A stretch of DNA of 64,000 nucleotides from Rubrivivax sp. GTDB taxonomy: Bacteria; Pseudomonadota; Gammaproteobacteria; Burkholderiales; Burkholderiaceae_C. Position 1 is the stretch's first letter; the number at the start of each line of letters is the position of its first letter. Below the pieces are notes generated by a model that ran no database searches, was not told the origin of the DNA, and saw only the letters and a program-made list of their open reading frames with translations. The stretch is from positions 62,001-126,000 of the forward strand of contig JAURZM010000048.1 in the NCBI GenBank assembly GCA_030653385.1, given 5' to 3'. The position numbers and the translations under genes are program-made. Shown piece after piece: positions 8,998-18,054 of this stretch.

Positions 8998-9711
8998 ATG
9001 CGGCTGTCGGACATGCTTTTCACCCAGGGCTTTGGCAGCCGACGCGAATGCGCGGGGCTGGTCGCTGCCGGCCGGGTGCAGGTGCTCGGCACGGTGGTGC
9101 TGGAGCCGCTGCAGGAGGTCGCCGAAGAGGGTCTGCTCTTTGCCGTGGACGACCAGCCCTGGACTTACCAGGCTCAGGCGGTGCTGATGCTGCACAAACC
9201 CGCCGGCTACGAGTGTTCGCGCGCGCCGCAAAACCACCCCAGCGTGCTGAGCCTGCTGCCGCCGCCGCTGCGCCAGCGGGGTGTGCAGCCCGTGGGCCGT
9301 CTGGACCAGGACACCACGGGCTTGTTGCTGCTGACCGACCAGGGCCAGCTGATCCACCGCCTGACCCACCCCAAGCATCACGTGCCCAAGGTCTACCTCG
9401 CCGGCACGCGGCACCTGGTGGACGAGGCACAGGTCGCCGCGCTGTTGGCCGGTGTGGTGCTGCACGACGACCCCCAGCCGGTTCGCGCCGCCGCCTGCGA
9501 GGCCATCGGCCCACAGACGCTGAAGCTGACGCTGACCGACGGCCGCTACCACCAGGTCAAGCGCATGGTGGCGGCGGTGGGCAACCGGGTGGAGTCCTTG
9601 CACCGCGAGAGTTTCGGTTCCCTGGCCCTGCCGGTCGACCTGGCACCTGGCCAGTGGCGCTGGCTGGATGGCGCCGAGCGGCTGTCGCTCAGCCCCGCCG
9701 CTGCCGCTTGA
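8998..9711 (+). CDS. rsuA: 16S rRNA pseudouridine(516) synthase
   Basis: A 237-residue RsuA-family enzyme that isomerises U516 of 16S rRNA to pseudouridine. The first 60 residues form an S4-like RNA-binding domain (MRLSDMLFTQGFGSRRECAG). The catalytic block is VGRLDQDTTGLLLLT with the nucleophilic Asp103, and the C-terminal motif GRYHQVKRMVAAVGN is nearly identical to the Escherichia coli enzyme. The ATG at 8998 matches the family start MRL; an in-frame ATG at 8980 is the alternative. The gene diverges from ggt, and its last 23 bases overlap the end of the convergent glycosyltransferase gene. Confidence 0.92.
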   Translation: MRLSDMLFTQGFGSRRECAGLVAAGRVQVLGTVVLEPLQEVAEEGLLFAVDDQPWTYQAQAVLMLHKPAGYECSRAPQNHPSVLSLLPPPLRQRGVQPVGRLDQDTTGLLLLTDQGQLIHRLTHPKHHVPKVYLAGTRHLVDEAQVAALLAGVVLHDDPQPVRAAACEAIGPQTLKLTLTDGRYHQVKRMVAAVGNRVESLHRESFGSLALPVDLAPGQWRWLDGAERLSLSPAAAA

Positions 9712-10801
9712 ACAGCCTGGCTTGCCGAGCAACGGCATCCACGATCGACCACCCACGCAGCTGCAGACGCTCAACCCAGGTCGGCGCTTCCAATCGAAGC
9801 TGAGCCCGCTGCTCGATCGCCAAGTGAATGGCTTGTCGCCAGGCCGCGACGGTGTGTGCCAGCGAAAAACGCAGCTGCACGTCGGCCTGCGCCGCTGCCG
9901 CAACCCGCGCCCGCCAGCCTGCGTCGGTGACCGCGCCACGCAAGGCCAGCAGCCAGGCTTCGCTGGTGTTGTCGACCAGTTCACCGGTCAGGCCCTGTCG
10001 CACCACATCGGCGTAAGGCGGCACGTTCGAGCACAGCACCGGAATGCCGGCACCCGCGTACTCGAACCACTTGATGGCGCTTTTGCAGGCGGCAAAGCGC
10101 GAAGCCTCCAGCGGAATCACCGCCACCGGGTTCGGCAGCGATCGGGCAAAGGTCAGAAAGTCCTCGCGAGGCAGCAAGCCTTGCACCTGCACATCCACTC
10201 CCGCGGCCGCCAGCCCCGCTGCAGGCGGTCCCACCGCCACGACGCGCACACCCGGCCCTTGCACGGCACGCAAGGCCGCATGGATAAAGTCGGTGGACAG
10301 GTGCTCCATGGAGGCCAGCAACAACGTCACTGCCTGTCCCTGCTGGCAGGCCAGCGGAGGCCAGGGCTCGGCAGGCCAGGCACAGTTGGGCACCACGTGC
10401 ACCGCCTGCCCTGCCGGCAGGGCCAGTGCCTGCGCCAGGCGGTCGGTGGAAACCGTCACCAGGTCGCACTCAGCCAGGCAGCGCCGTAACCACGGCTGGG
10501 CCTGCCGGATGCGGGCATGGTTGGAAATGTGCGAGGGCACATCGGTCAGCAGGTCGTCGATCTCGTAGATCACCGCCTTGCCCAGCAGGCGCATCTGTCG
10601 CTGCAGGCGCCAGGCGCGTCGCGTCAGGCCGCGTTGCACGATCAGCACATCGGCCGCGGCCAGATCGTGCGCCGTGCAGTCCCGCATGGACCGCAGGCTG
10701 AGCGTGTCGGCGCTGTTCTGCGCCAGGGCTTGCAGCGGGGTCCGCAGCCGGATGTGGGTGATCAGCGCCTGAACGTCGCCCGCGACGGCCAGCAGCCTCA
10801 T
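9689..10801 (-). CDS. Glycosyltransferase, GT4-like
   Basis: A 370-residue GT-B glycosyltransferase. The N-terminal half has AVIYEIDDLLTDVPSHI near 75-91, a motif common in GT4 enzymes of polysaccharide clusters, and the C-terminal half carries the nucleotide-sugar binding region (AACKSAIKWFEYAGAGIPVLCSN, about 240-262), in which the usual E-x7-E helix is recognisable. No membrane segment is evident. The start overlaps the methyltransferase stop (ATGA at 10798-10801), so the two are translationally coupled. The C terminus overlaps rsuA by 23 bases, tail to tail. Donor and acceptor are unknown; with its neighbours it may modify a surface glycan or lipid-linked saccharide. Confidence 0.8.
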   Translation of the reverse strand: MRLLAVAGDVQALITHIRLRTPLQALAQNSADTLSLRSMRDCTAHDLAAADVLIVQRGLTRRAWRLQRQMRLLGKAVIYEIDDLLTDVPSHISNHARIRQAQPWLRRCLAECDLVTVSTDRLAQALALPAGQAVHVVPNCAWPAEPWPPLACQQGQAVTLLLASMEHLSTDFIHAALRAVQGPGVRVVAVGPPAAGLAAAGVDVQVQGLLPREDFLTFARSLPNPVAVIPLEASRFAACKSAIKWFEYAGAGIPVLCSNVPPYADVVRQGLTGELVDNTSEAWLLALRGAVTDAGWRARVAAAAQADVQLRFSLAHTVAAWRQAIHLAIEQRAQLRLEAPTWVERLQLRGWSIVDAVARQARLFKRQRRG

Positions 10802-11397
10802 GCGGCTGGCGTGTCAGCAGCCAGCGCTTCGAACTCCCAGATGACGTGGCCACAAGCACCCCGCCGAATGCGGTGCGCCAGTCGCAAACGCTGCCAGGCG
10901 TTGGCCGGTGGGGGCGTGTACTCGGCGCCTGCATGGTGACGTGTCAGCTCGACCCGGCGCACCACGAAGTCACCGGTGTAGCCATACATCGTGGCCGTGC
11001 GCAGCGGCCGCGTGAAGTAGACGTGGCTGTCCGCGGTGAGCACGTTGACATGTGTCGGGTCCTGGAACACCGCCGGGTGCGGGTACACCGGCGTCACGGC
11101 ATACAGCAAGCCACCGGGCTTGAGCACGCGCCAGATCTCGTTCATCAGTTCGATGAAGGGGAAGCGGGTGCCCCGGCCGTCGGCCGTGGGCATGACGCGT
11201 GGCACATGCTCCAGGAAGTCGTAGGCCGACACCGAATTGAAGCTGTGGTCGGCAAAAGGAATGGGCTGCATGACCAGGTTCGCGCGGCGGATCGGGCCGC
11301 CGTCGGTGCTGACCGACAGGTCCACACCGAACAGTTCCTCGCGTCGGTAGGGATTGCGCGGCACGGGGCCGCAGCCCAGGTCCAGGTGTCGGGTCAT
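10798..11397 (-). CDS. SAM-dependent methyltransferase
   Basis: A 199-residue class I methyltransferase. The SAM-binding motif I is at the very N terminus (HLDLGCGPVPRNPY), an acidic residue after strand 2 (LFGVDLS) would contact ribose, and motif IV/post region reads SAYDFLEHVPR, followed by LMNEIWRVLKPGGLLYAVTP, typical of the methyltransf_11/25 families. The upstream frame is open but has no better start than the ATG at 11397, 20 bases after the DUF5672 stop. Being sandwiched between two glycan genes, its substrate is probably a sugar, as with O-methylating enzymes of polysaccharide clusters. That is inference from context. Confidence 0.8.
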   Translation of the reverse strand: MTRHLDLGCGPVPRNPYRREELFGVDLSVSTDGGPIRRANLVMQPIPFADHSFNSVSAYDFLEHVPRVMPTADGRGTRFPFIELMNEIWRVLKPGGLLYAVTPVYPHPAVFQDPTHVNVLTADSHVYFTRPLRTATMYGYTGDFVVRRVELTRHHAGAEYTPPPANAWQRLRLAHRIRRGACGHVIWEFEALAADTPAA

Positions 11398-11417
11398 CTT
11401 GGTCTGGTGCAGGTCGA

Positions 11418-12236
11418 TCAGCGCAACATCGCCATCAGCGATGCCGCCGCGCCCAGCAGGCGCGTGTTGGGGTCGTTCCGGCCGGCGGCCCTTCGGCGGT
11501 CCAGCAGCTGCTGCGCGGCCCGCGGCATGCCTTTCAGCAACAGGGCACGGGCCAGGCGGCGGGCGTCGCGGCTGCCGTAGAACTCGAGCGGCAGGCGCTG
11601 CAGCCATTCGCACACCGTGGGCTCGTCCAGCACCGATGGCAGGTTGTAGGGACCGTGAAAACCGAAGGTGATGCCCAGCGGCGTTTCGTTTTCGTAGGCA
11701 AAACGCCGCGCCAATTGTGGCGGCGCAAAGCTCACGCCATGCACACGTTCGACAAAGTCGCGCTGCTCGCGGCACATCACCTGGTCTTCGGGGTGATGCT
11801 GCGTGATGCGCGGGTCCAGGCCCGCGGCCAGGAAGCGGCGGCTGCGCAGCGAAAACCCGCCGTTGCCGACGCTGCATTCCTCGGGCTCGTCGGGCCACAC
11901 CGCGCCCACGTAGTCGTGCACCAGGAATTCGTCGGTCCAGGCTTCGGGGTGGGTGACAAAACCGTCCCACTGCGTGATGAGCACGTGCGAGGTGCGGATG
12001 TAACCCGGCAATTGCCGCAGCACAAACTGCGAGTAGTCGGCGCCGCTGCGGATGGGCTCGATCTCGACGATGTCGATGCCCGGCAACACCACCGTGGGCA
12101 ACCAGCCATGGGTGAACAGGTAGACCCGCGCGAAGTCGACATGGCGCATGGAATGCAGCAGCGACTGCGCCGCCAGCGCGGGTGAACGTGTGTCCACGGC
12201 GCACAAGGTGACCTGGGCAAGCGGGAGCCGGCTCAT
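11418..12236 (-). CDS. DUF5672 family protein, probable glycosyltransferase
   Basis: A 272-residue cytosolic protein. The blocks HVLITQWDGFVTHPEAWTD (about 86-104), YVGAVWPDEPEE (about 109-120) and VGNGGFSLRSRRFL (about 122-135) match what I recall of DUF5672, a domain with glycosyltransferase-like (GT-A) features. WDGF and the acidic DEPEE stretch could be substrate or metal contacts; this is not proven. The ATG at 12236 follows a purine-rich site and faces the divergent glycosyltransferase gene across 80 bases. It begins a three-gene unit with the methyltransferase and the GT4-like enzyme. No role is established for this protein. Confidence 0.7.
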   Translation of the reverse strand: MSRLPLAQVTLCAVDTRSPALAAQSLLHSMRHVDFARVYLFTHGWLPTVVLPGIDIVEIEPIRSGADYSQFVLRQLPGYIRTSHVLITQWDGFVTHPEAWTDEFLVHDYVGAVWPDEPEECSVGNGGFSLRSRRFLAAGLDPRITQHHPEDQVMCREQRDFVERVHGVSFAPPQLARRFAYENETPLGITFGFHGPYNLPSVLDEPTVCEWLQRLPLEFYGSRDARRLARALLLKGMPRAAQQLLDRRRAAGRNDPNTRLLGAAASLMAMLR

Positions 12237-12302
12237 GCGACCGATTGTGCCAGCGAGGTGGACACACAAAGCGGGACAAGGAAGAGCGCCAGACCCCGTC
12301 GG

Positions 12303-12308
12303 TACACT
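12303..12308 (+). promoter_or_regulatory. Candidate -10 element for the 12317 glycosyltransferase
   Basis: TACACT lies eight bases before the ATG at 12317 and no Shine-Dalgarno sequence is present. A transcript from here would start at or beside the start codon. No convincing -35 is seen. Confidence 0.4.
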
Positions 12309-12316
12309 GCGCGCCG

Positions 12317-13390
12317 ATGAAAACACGCCGCATCGGCATCAGCCTGGGCAACATTGGCGCCTTGCACGACGGCCTGGGCGAGTTTGCCCTGCAGATCGGC
12401 CAGCGCGTGGCGGCCCTGGCACCGGCCTGGCGCGAAGTGCACGGCATCACCATCGACTTCCACCTGCGCGACAAGCTGGTCGGCCTGTTTGGCAGCGACG
12501 TGGGCTACCTGTCGGTGAACCGTTGGCAACGGGTGCGACACGTGCAGCCGCAGCCCTACGCGCTGTGGCACAGCCTGCACCAACTGAACAAGAACCTGCC
12601 GCCGGCCGGCACGGGCACCCACCTGGTCACCGTGCATGACCTGAACTACCTGTACGGCCGCAACGCCTTTTCGCGCTGGCGCCACCACCGCCGCACGCTG
12701 GCTCTGATGCGTCGCACCGACGAGCTGGTGGCCATCAGCCACCACACCGCGTCGGACGTCAAACAGCACCTGGGCTGGACTGGCCCGATCAGTGTCATCC
12801 ACAACGGCGCGCGCAGCTTTGTCGAGACCCCGCGTGAACCACTGCCGGGATGGGCGGCAGACGACACGCGCTCCTTTCTGTACCACCTGAGTCGCATGTC
12901 ACCGTCGAAAAACCCACAGGCCATCATCGACCTGGCGCGGTTGTGGCCCGACATGACCTTCGTGATGTGCGGCCCGCCCAGTGACGACGCCAGGCACCTG
13001 CGTGCCACCGTGCACCTGCCCAATGTGCAGTTCCACCTGGGCATCAGCGAAGCGCAGAAAACCTGGGCCTACGCGCAGTGCACGGGTTTCCTCTTCCCTT
13101 CGCTGACCGAAGGATTCGGGCTGCCGCCCATCGAGGCCATGCACTTCGGCAAGCCGGTGTTCCTGGCGCGGCGCACCTGCCTGCCGGAAATCGGCGGCAC
13201 GGCGGCCGACTACTTCGACAGCTTCGATGCGCAGGCCATGAAGCTGGTGGTGCAGCAGGGCCTGCTGAAGCACCAGGCGCCCGGCCGCGCAGAAGCGGTG
13301 AAGCAACACGCGTCGCAGTTCAACTGGGACCGCGCGGCCGACAACTACCTGGCTTTGTACCGCCGGCTGCTGCAACTGCCGCCGGGATAA
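12317..13390 (+). CDS. Glycosyltransferase family 4 protein
   Basis: A 357-residue GT-B glycosyltransferase, retaining type by family. Visible: an N-terminal glycine-rich segment (ISLGNIGALHDGLGEFA), VTVHDLNYLYG near 106, a donor-binding centre SPSKNPQAIIDLARLWPD near 198, and the diagnostic FLFPSLTEGFGLPPIEAMHFGKPVF (about 258-282) carrying the E-x7-E motif that holds the nucleotide sugar. It resembles mannosyltransferases of O-antigen or exopolysaccharide clusters. It diverges from the DUF5672 gene, and its stop codon TAA forms part of the -10-like element of ribF. The product glycan is unknown. Confidence 0.85.
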   Translation: MKTRRIGISLGNIGALHDGLGEFALQIGQRVAALAPAWREVHGITIDFHLRDKLVGLFGSDVGYLSVNRWQRVRHVQPQPYALWHSLHQLNKNLPPAGTGTHLVTVHDLNYLYGRNAFSRWRHHRRTLALMRRTDELVAISHHTASDVKQHLGWTGPISVIHNGARSFVETPREPLPGWAADDTRSFLYHLSRMSPSKNPQAIIDLARLWPDMTFVMCGPPSDDARHLRATVHLPNVQFHLGISEAQKTWAYAQCTGFLFPSLTEGFGLPPIEAMHFGKPVFLARRTCLPEIGGTAADYFDSFDAQAMKLVVQQGLLKHQAPGRAEAVKQHASQFNWDRAADNYLALYRRLLQLPPG

Positions 13391-13391
13391 T
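13386..13391 (+). promoter_or_regulatory. Candidate -10 element for ribF
   Basis: GATAAT overlaps the stop codon of the preceding gene and lies eight bases before the ribF ATG, with no Shine-Dalgarno sequence between. Because TAA is needed as a stop, chance resemblance is possible. Confidence 0.35.
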
Positions 13392-13399
13392 CGCGCCCC

Positions 13400-14371
13400 A
13401 TGCAGATTCACCGCGGTTTTGAACTGGGCGTGCCGGCCTGTGCACTGACCATCGGCAATTTCGACGGCGTGCACCGCGGCCACCAGGCCATGCTGGCGCT
13501 GTTGACCAACGAAGCGCGCCACCGCGGTGTGCCTTCCTGCGTGATGACTTTCGAGCCGCACCCGCGCGACCACTTCGCGCGCAAGGCCGGCCGGCCCGAG
13601 TCCGCACCGGCACGGGTGTCCACGCTGCGCGACAAGCTGGCCGAACTGCAGCGCTGCGGCATCGATCACGTGGTGGTCGTGCGTTTCGACGATCGTTTTG
13701 CCGCCATGACGGCCGACAGCTTCATCGACGACGTGCTGGTGCGCGGCCTGAGGGCGCGGTATGTGCTGGTCGGCGACGACTTCAGCTTCGGCGCCAGGCG
13801 CACCGGCGACTACGCGATGCTGGACGCCGCCGGCTCGAAGGCCGGCTTCGATGTGGCGCGCATGTTGAGCTACGAAGTGCACGGCCTGCGTGTGTCCAGC
13901 TCGGCCGTGCGCCAGGCCCTGGCCAGCGGCGACATGGCACAGGCCGAGGCTTTGCTGGGCCGCCCCTACAGCATCAGCGGCCACGTCGTGCACGGCCGCA
14001 AGCTGGGCCGCGACCTGGGTTTTCGCACGCTGAACCTGGCCTTCGGTCACCCCCGGCCGGCGGCCGGCGGCATCTTCGTGGTGCAGGTGCACGGCCTGGT
14101 CGATCAGCCGCTGCCCGGTGTGGCCAGCCTGGGCGTACGACCCACGGTGGAAGACGCCGGGCGGGTGCTGCTGGAAACCCATTGCCTGCAATGGCCCCGG
14201 GCGCTGGGCCTGGACGGCGCCTATGGCCGCTGCGTGAGTGTCGAGCTGCTGCACAAGCTGCACGACGAGCTGAAGTACGACTCGCTCGAGGCCCTGCGTG
14301 AAGGCATCGCACGCGACACGGCCGCTGCGGTGGCCTGGCATGCCCGGGCCCAAGCGGCGCTCGCACCCTAG
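13400..14371 (+). CDS. ribF: Bifunctional riboflavin kinase / FAD synthetase
   Basis: A 323-residue enzyme that phosphorylates riboflavin to FMN and adenylylates FMN to FAD in the cytosol. The N-terminal nucleotidyltransferase domain shows TIGNFDGVHRGHQAML (residues 17-32), TFEPHPRDHF near 51, and VSSSAVRQALASGD near 171. The C-terminal kinase domain shows GRPYSISGHVVHGRKLGRDLGFRTLNL near 190-216 and GVRPTV near 247, with the catalytic Glu in LLETHCL. Length and order match the family. It precedes ileS-lspA, a gene order common in betaproteobacteria. The start has no ribosome site but a -10-like hexamer just upstream. Confidence 0.96.
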   Translation: MQIHRGFELGVPACALTIGNFDGVHRGHQAMLALLTNEARHRGVPSCVMTFEPHPRDHFARKAGRPESAPARVSTLRDKLAELQRCGIDHVVVVRFDDRFAAMTADSFIDDVLVRGLRARYVLVGDDFSFGARRTGDYAMLDAAGSKAGFDVARMLSYEVHGLRVSSSAVRQALASGDMAQAEALLGRPYSISGHVVHGRKLGRDLGFRTLNLAFGHPRPAAGGIFVVQVHGLVDQPLPGVASLGVRPTVEDAGRVLLETHCLQWPRALGLDGAYGRCVSVELLHKLHDELKYDSLEALREGIARDTAAAVAWHARAQAALAP

Positions 14372-14390
14372 GCGCAGCCGCGCTGCGGCA

Positions 14391-14396
14391 TAGAAT
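14391..14396 (+). promoter_or_regulatory. Candidate -10 element upstream of ileS
   Basis: TAGAAT lies six bases before the ATG of a 30-codon leader ORF and about 200 bases before ileS. It is the only -10-like hexamer I see between ribF and ileS, so ileS-lspA transcription may start near 14403. Confidence 0.45.
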
Positions 14397-14402
14397 CGGC
14401 GC

Positions 14403-14495
14403 ATGTCCAAGTCGCCGCAATTGCTGTCCCAACACGGCCGCTGGCACGCTGCCACGCACCGGCAAGACACGCGCGACCGAATTATTCGGCCCTAG
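14403..14495 (+). CDS. Possible leader peptide upstream of ileS
   Basis: A 30-codon ORF (MSKSPQLLSQ... ending DRIIRP) whose ATG lies exactly six bases after TAGAAT, so the mRNA could begin at its A. Near its end are two adjacent ATT isoleucine codons; ATC is the strongly preferred Ile codon of this genome. Downstream is a perfect hairpin (14533-14550) whose right arm can instead pair with GCCGCC at 14568-14573. This arrangement recalls ribosome-mediated attenuation, here by isoleucyl-tRNA supply for the isoleucyl-tRNA synthetase gene. No protein of this sequence is known to me, and it may not be translated. Confidence 0.35.
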   Translation: MSKSPQLLSQHGRWHAATHRQDTRDRIIRP

Positions 14496-14532
14496 CGCTG
14501 ACTTGCAGGCGCCCCGCGCCCGCAGCCTTCGC

Positions 14533-14550
14533 GCCGCCCCATCGGGCGGC
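14533..14550 (+). promoter_or_regulatory. Hairpin in the ileS leader
   Basis: GCCGCCC (14533-14539) and GGGCGGC (14544-14550) form a perfect seven-base stem with loop CATC. GCCGCC at 14568-14573 can compete for the right arm. No T tract follows. The surrounding 60 bases also resemble, loosely, the intergenic repeat at 21608 and 44745. Confidence 0.4.
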
Positions 14551-14597
14551 CCCCACAGCGGCAGCCAGCCGCCTGAATCACGCGACGACACCACGCC

Positions 14598-17438
14598 ATG
14601 AGCACTCCTGCACCCGACTACCGCAGCACCCTGAACCTGCCCGACACGCCCTTTCCGATGCGGGGCGACCTGCCCAAGCGCGAGCCGGCCTGGATCAAGG
14701 ACTGGAACGACACCAGCCAGGACGGCGGCCTGTACAAGCGCTTGCGCGACGCCCGCATCGGAGCGCCGCTGTTTGTGCTGCACGACGGCCCGCCTTATGC
14801 CAACGGCAAGCTGCACATCGGCCATGCGGTCAACAAGATCCTGAAGGACATGGTGGTGAAGAGCCGCCAGCTGGCCGGCTTCGACGCGCGTTACGTGCCG
14901 GGCTGGGACTGCCACGGCCTGCCGATCGAAAACCAGATCGAAAAAGACCACGGCCGCGGCCTGCCGCGCGACAAGGTGCAGGCGTTGAGCCGCGCCTACG
15001 CCACCGAGCAGATCGCACAGCAGATGGCCGACTTCCAGCGCCTGGGGGTCATCGGCGAATGGGACAACCCCTACCGCACGATGAACTTCGCCAACGAGGC
15101 CGGTGAAATCCGCGTGCTGAAGCGGCTGATCGAACGCGGGTATGTCTACCGCGGCGCCAAGCCGGTGTACTGGTGTTTCGACTGCGGGTCGTCATTGGCC
15201 GAGTTCGAGATCGAATACGCCGACAAGGCTTCGCCCACGGTGGACGTGGCCTTCGAAGCCGCCGACCCGGCCGCGCTGGCCGCGGCCTTCGGCCTGCCTT
15301 CGCTGAGCCAGCACGCCTTTGCAGTGATCTGGACCACCACGCCGTGGACGCTGCCCGCCAACCAGGCGCTGAACCTGAACCCGGCGCTGGTCTACGCGCT
15401 GGTGGACACCCCACGTGGCCTGCTGCTGCTGGCCGAAGCGCTGGTGGAGAAGTGCCTGGCCCGCTTCGGCCTGCAAGGCGCCGTGGTGGCCACGACCACC
15501 GGCGACAAACTCGGCGGCCTGGGCTTCTGGCACCCGCTGGCCAAGACCCACGAAGGCTACCGCCGCATCAGCCCGGGGTACCTGGCCGACTACGCCACGG
15601 CCGAAGACGGCACCGGCATCGTGCACTCGGCGCCGGCTTATGGCGTGGAAGACTTCAACTCCTGCGTCGCACACGGCATGGCCACCGACGACATCCTGAA
15701 CCCGGTGCAAGGCGACGGTGTCTACGAAGCTGCGCTGCCGCTGTTTGGCGGCATGCACATCTGGAAGGCCAACCCGCGCATCGTGGAAGTGCTGGCGCAG
15801 AGCGACAGCCTGCTGGCCACGTCGAAGATGGACCACAGCTACCCGCACTGCTGGCGCCACAAGTCGCCGGTGATCTACCGCGCCGCCGCGCAGTGGTTCG
15901 TGCGCATGGATGCGGGCGAAGGTGTGTTCACGGTCGACAAGGCGCCCGGCACACTGCGCGAAACCGCGCTGGCGGCCATCGAGCAGACGCAGTTCTACCC
16001 GGAAAATGGCCGTGCCCGGCTGCGCGACATGATCGCCGGCCGGCCCGACTGGTGCATCAGCCGCCAGCGCAACTGGGGCGTGCCGCTGCCCTTTTTCCTG
16101 CACAAGGTGACGGGTGAACTGCACCCCGACACGCTGTTGCTGATGGAGCGTGCGGCGGCGCTGGTGGAGCAAGGTGGCGTCGAAGCCTGGAGCCAGCTCG
16201 ACCCGGCCACCTGGCTGGGACCCGATGCCGAGCATTACGCCAAGAGCAACGACATCCTGGACGTCTGGTTCGACAGCGGCAGCACCTTCAGCCACGTGCT
16301 GCGTGGCAGCCACCCCGGTGGTTCCCACACCACGGGCCCGGAAGCCGACCTCTATCTGGAAGGCCACGACCAGCACCGCGGCTGGTTCCACAGCAGCCTG
16401 CTGATCGGCTGCGCGATGGAAGGCCGCGCGCCCTACCGCGGCCTTCTCACACACGGCTTCACGGTGGACGGCGCCGGCCGCAAGATGAGCAAGAGCCTGG
16501 GCAACGTGGTCGAGATGGGCAAGGTCACGCAGCAGCTGGGTGCCGAGATCATCCGCCTGTGGTGCGCGGCCACCGACTATTCGGGCGACCTGAGCATCGA
16601 CGACAAGATCCTGGCGCGTGTCGTGGACGGTTACCGCCGCATCCGCAACACGCTGCGTTTCCTGCTGGCCAACACCAGCGACTTCGACGCGGCCACACAA
16701 GCCGTGCCGGTGGCGCAGATGCTGGAGATCGACCGCTGGGCCATCAGCCGCACGGCCGAAGTGCAGTTGCAACTGCTGAAGCACTACGAGGTGCACGAGT
16801 TCCACCCGGTGGTGTCGCGGCTGCAGGTGTTCTGCTCTGAAGACCTGGGCGCCTTCTACCTGGACGTGCTGAAGGACCGCCTGTACACCACGGCGCCGGG
16901 TTCACACGCGCGCCGCAGCGCGCAGACCGCGCTGTGGCACATCACCCACGCCATGCTGCGCTGGATGGCGCCCTTCCTCAGCTTCACGGCGGAAGAAGCG
17001 TGGAAGGTGTTCGATGGCGGGGACTCGATCTTCACGCAGACCTTCAGCACCTTCGATGCGCCCGACACCGCACTGCTGGCCAAGTGGGCGCGTGTGCGGG
17101 AACTGCGCGACACGGTGAACAAGGAGATCGAAGCCCTTCGCACTGCCGGCGGTGTGGGTTCGTCGCTGCAGGCCGATGTGACGCTGACGGTGCCCGCCGC
17201 CGACCACACGCTGCTGGCCAGCCTGGGTGACGACCTGAAGTTTGTGTTGATCACCTCGGTGGCCCAGCTGCAGGCCGGCGACACGCTGCAGGTGGCCGTC
17301 ACCGCCAGCACCGCCACCAAGTGCGAACGCTGCTGGCACTGGCGCGACGACGTCGGCCACGACCCGGCGCACCCCACGATCTGCAGCCGCTGCACCAGCA
17401 ATCTGCACGGCACGGGCGAAACCCGGCGGGTGGCCTGA
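14598..17438 (+). CDS. ileS: Isoleucyl-tRNA synthetase
   Basis: A 946-residue class I aminoacyl-tRNA synthetase charging tRNA-Ile. The HIGH signature is in [12 protein letters not shown] (about residues 71-82) and KMSKSLGN begins near 629. The editing (CP1) domain carries [14 protein letters not shown] near 251-264. A C-terminal zinc finger reads [10 protein letters not shown] and later CSRC. This is the standard bacterial type 1 enzyme by length and motifs, usually mupirocin sensitive. The ATG at 14598 gives the normal N terminus ([19 protein letters not shown]). lspA starts two bases after the stop, a conserved pairing. Confidence 0.97.
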   Translation: MSTPAPDYRSTLNLPDTPFPMRGDLPKREPAWIKDWNDTSQDGGLYKRLRDARIGAPLFVLHDGPPYANGKLHIGHAVNKILKDMVVKSRQLAGFDARYVPGWDCHGLPIENQIEKDHGRGLPRDKVQALSRAYATEQIAQQMADFQRLGVIGEWDNPYRTMNFANEAGEIRVLKRLIERGYVYRGAKPVYWCFDCGSSLAEFEIEYADKASPTVDVAFEAADPAALAAAFGLPSLSQHAFAVIWTTTPWTLPANQALNLNPALVYALVDTPRGLLLLAEALVEKCLARFGLQGAVVATTTGDKLGGLGFWHPLAKTHEGYRRISPGYLADYATAEDGTGIVHSAPAYGVEDFNSCVAHGMATDDILNPVQGDGVYEAALPLFGGMHIWKANPRIVEVLAQSDSLLATSKMDHSYPHCWRHKSPVIYRAAAQWFVRMDAGEGVFTVDKAPGTLRETALAAIEQTQFYPENGRARLRDMIAGRPDWCISRQRNWGVPLPFFLHKVTGELHPDTLLLMERAAALVEQGGVEAWSQLDPATWLGPDAEHYAKSNDILDVWFDSGSTFSHVLRGSHPGGSHTTGPEADLYLEGHDQHRGWFHSSLLIGCAMEGRAPYRGLLTHGFTVDGAGRKMSKSLGNVVEMGKVTQQLGAEIIRLWCAATDYSGDLSIDDKILARVVDGYRRIRNTLRFLLANTSDFDAATQAVPVAQMLEIDRWAISRTAEVQLQLLKHYEVHEFHPVVSRLQVFCSEDLGAFYLDVLKDRLYTTAPGSHARRSAQTALWHITHAMLRWMAPFLSFTAEEAWKVFDGGDSIFTQTFSTFDAPDTALLAKWARVRELRDTVNKEIEALRTAGGVGSSLQADVTLTVPAADHTLLASLGDDLKFVLITSVAQLQAGDTLQVAVTASTATKCERCWHWRDDVGHDPAHPTICSRCTSNLHGTGETRRVA

Positions 17439-17440
17439 AC

Positions 17441-17953
17441 ATGGCCACGCGCAACAAGGGGGCCAGCCTGTGGCTCTGGCTGGGCCTGGCGGCCATCGTC
17501 ATCCTGGCCGACCAGCTGACGAAGACGCTGATCGTGCGCGAGTTCGTGCTGGGTGACTCGCGCCCGGTCACCGACTGGTTCAACATCGTGCGCGCTCACA
17601 ACAGCGGCGCGGCGTTTTCCTTCCTGGCCGATGCCGGCGGCTGGCAGCGCTGGTTTTTTGTCGGCCTGGGCGTGCTGGCGTCGGGCTTCATCGTCTGGAT
17701 GCTGCGCAGCCACCCGACGCAGAAGCTCTTCTGCTTTGCGGTCAGCATGATCATGGGTGGCGCGCTGGGCAACGTCATCGACCGTCTGATCCACGGTTAC
17801 GTGGTCGACTTCCTGCAGTTCCGCTTTGCGGTGCTCGAGCCGCTGTTCCATGGCGGCTACTTTCCCAGCTTCAACGTGGCCGACAGCGCCATCACGCTGG
17901 GCGCGGTGTGCCTGATCCTGGACGAGATCCTGCGCGTGCGCGCCGCGCGCTGA
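17441..17953 (+). CDS. lspA: Lipoprotein signal peptidase (signal peptidase II)
   Basis: A 170-residue inner-membrane aspartic protease that removes signal peptides from diacylglyceryl-modified prolipoproteins. Four transmembrane helices are visible. The two catalytic Asp residues lie in [15 protein letters not shown] and [11 protein letters not shown], and [13 protein letters not shown] is the conserved motif after helix 1. The ATG begins two bases after the ileS stop. Clients in this window include the Ggt and NlpD precursors, both with lipobox cysteines. It is the target of globomycin in this family. Confidence 0.96.
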   Translation: MATRNKGASLWLWLGLAAIVILADQLTKTLIVREFVLGDSRPVTDWFNIVRAHNSGAAFSFLADAGGWQRWFFVGLGVLASGFIVWMLRSHPTQKLFCFAVSMIMGGALGNVIDRLIHGYVVDFLQFRFAVLEPLFHGGYFPSFNVADSAITLGAVCLILDEILRVRAAR

Positions 17954-18054
17954 AGACATCGGCTGCGGCTTGACGCGCCTCAAGCGGCAGCACCACCTTC
18001 AGGGCCGGCCCGGGTGGACGCCAGCGGGGCCTGCGCATAGGCTGCTGCCCCAAC

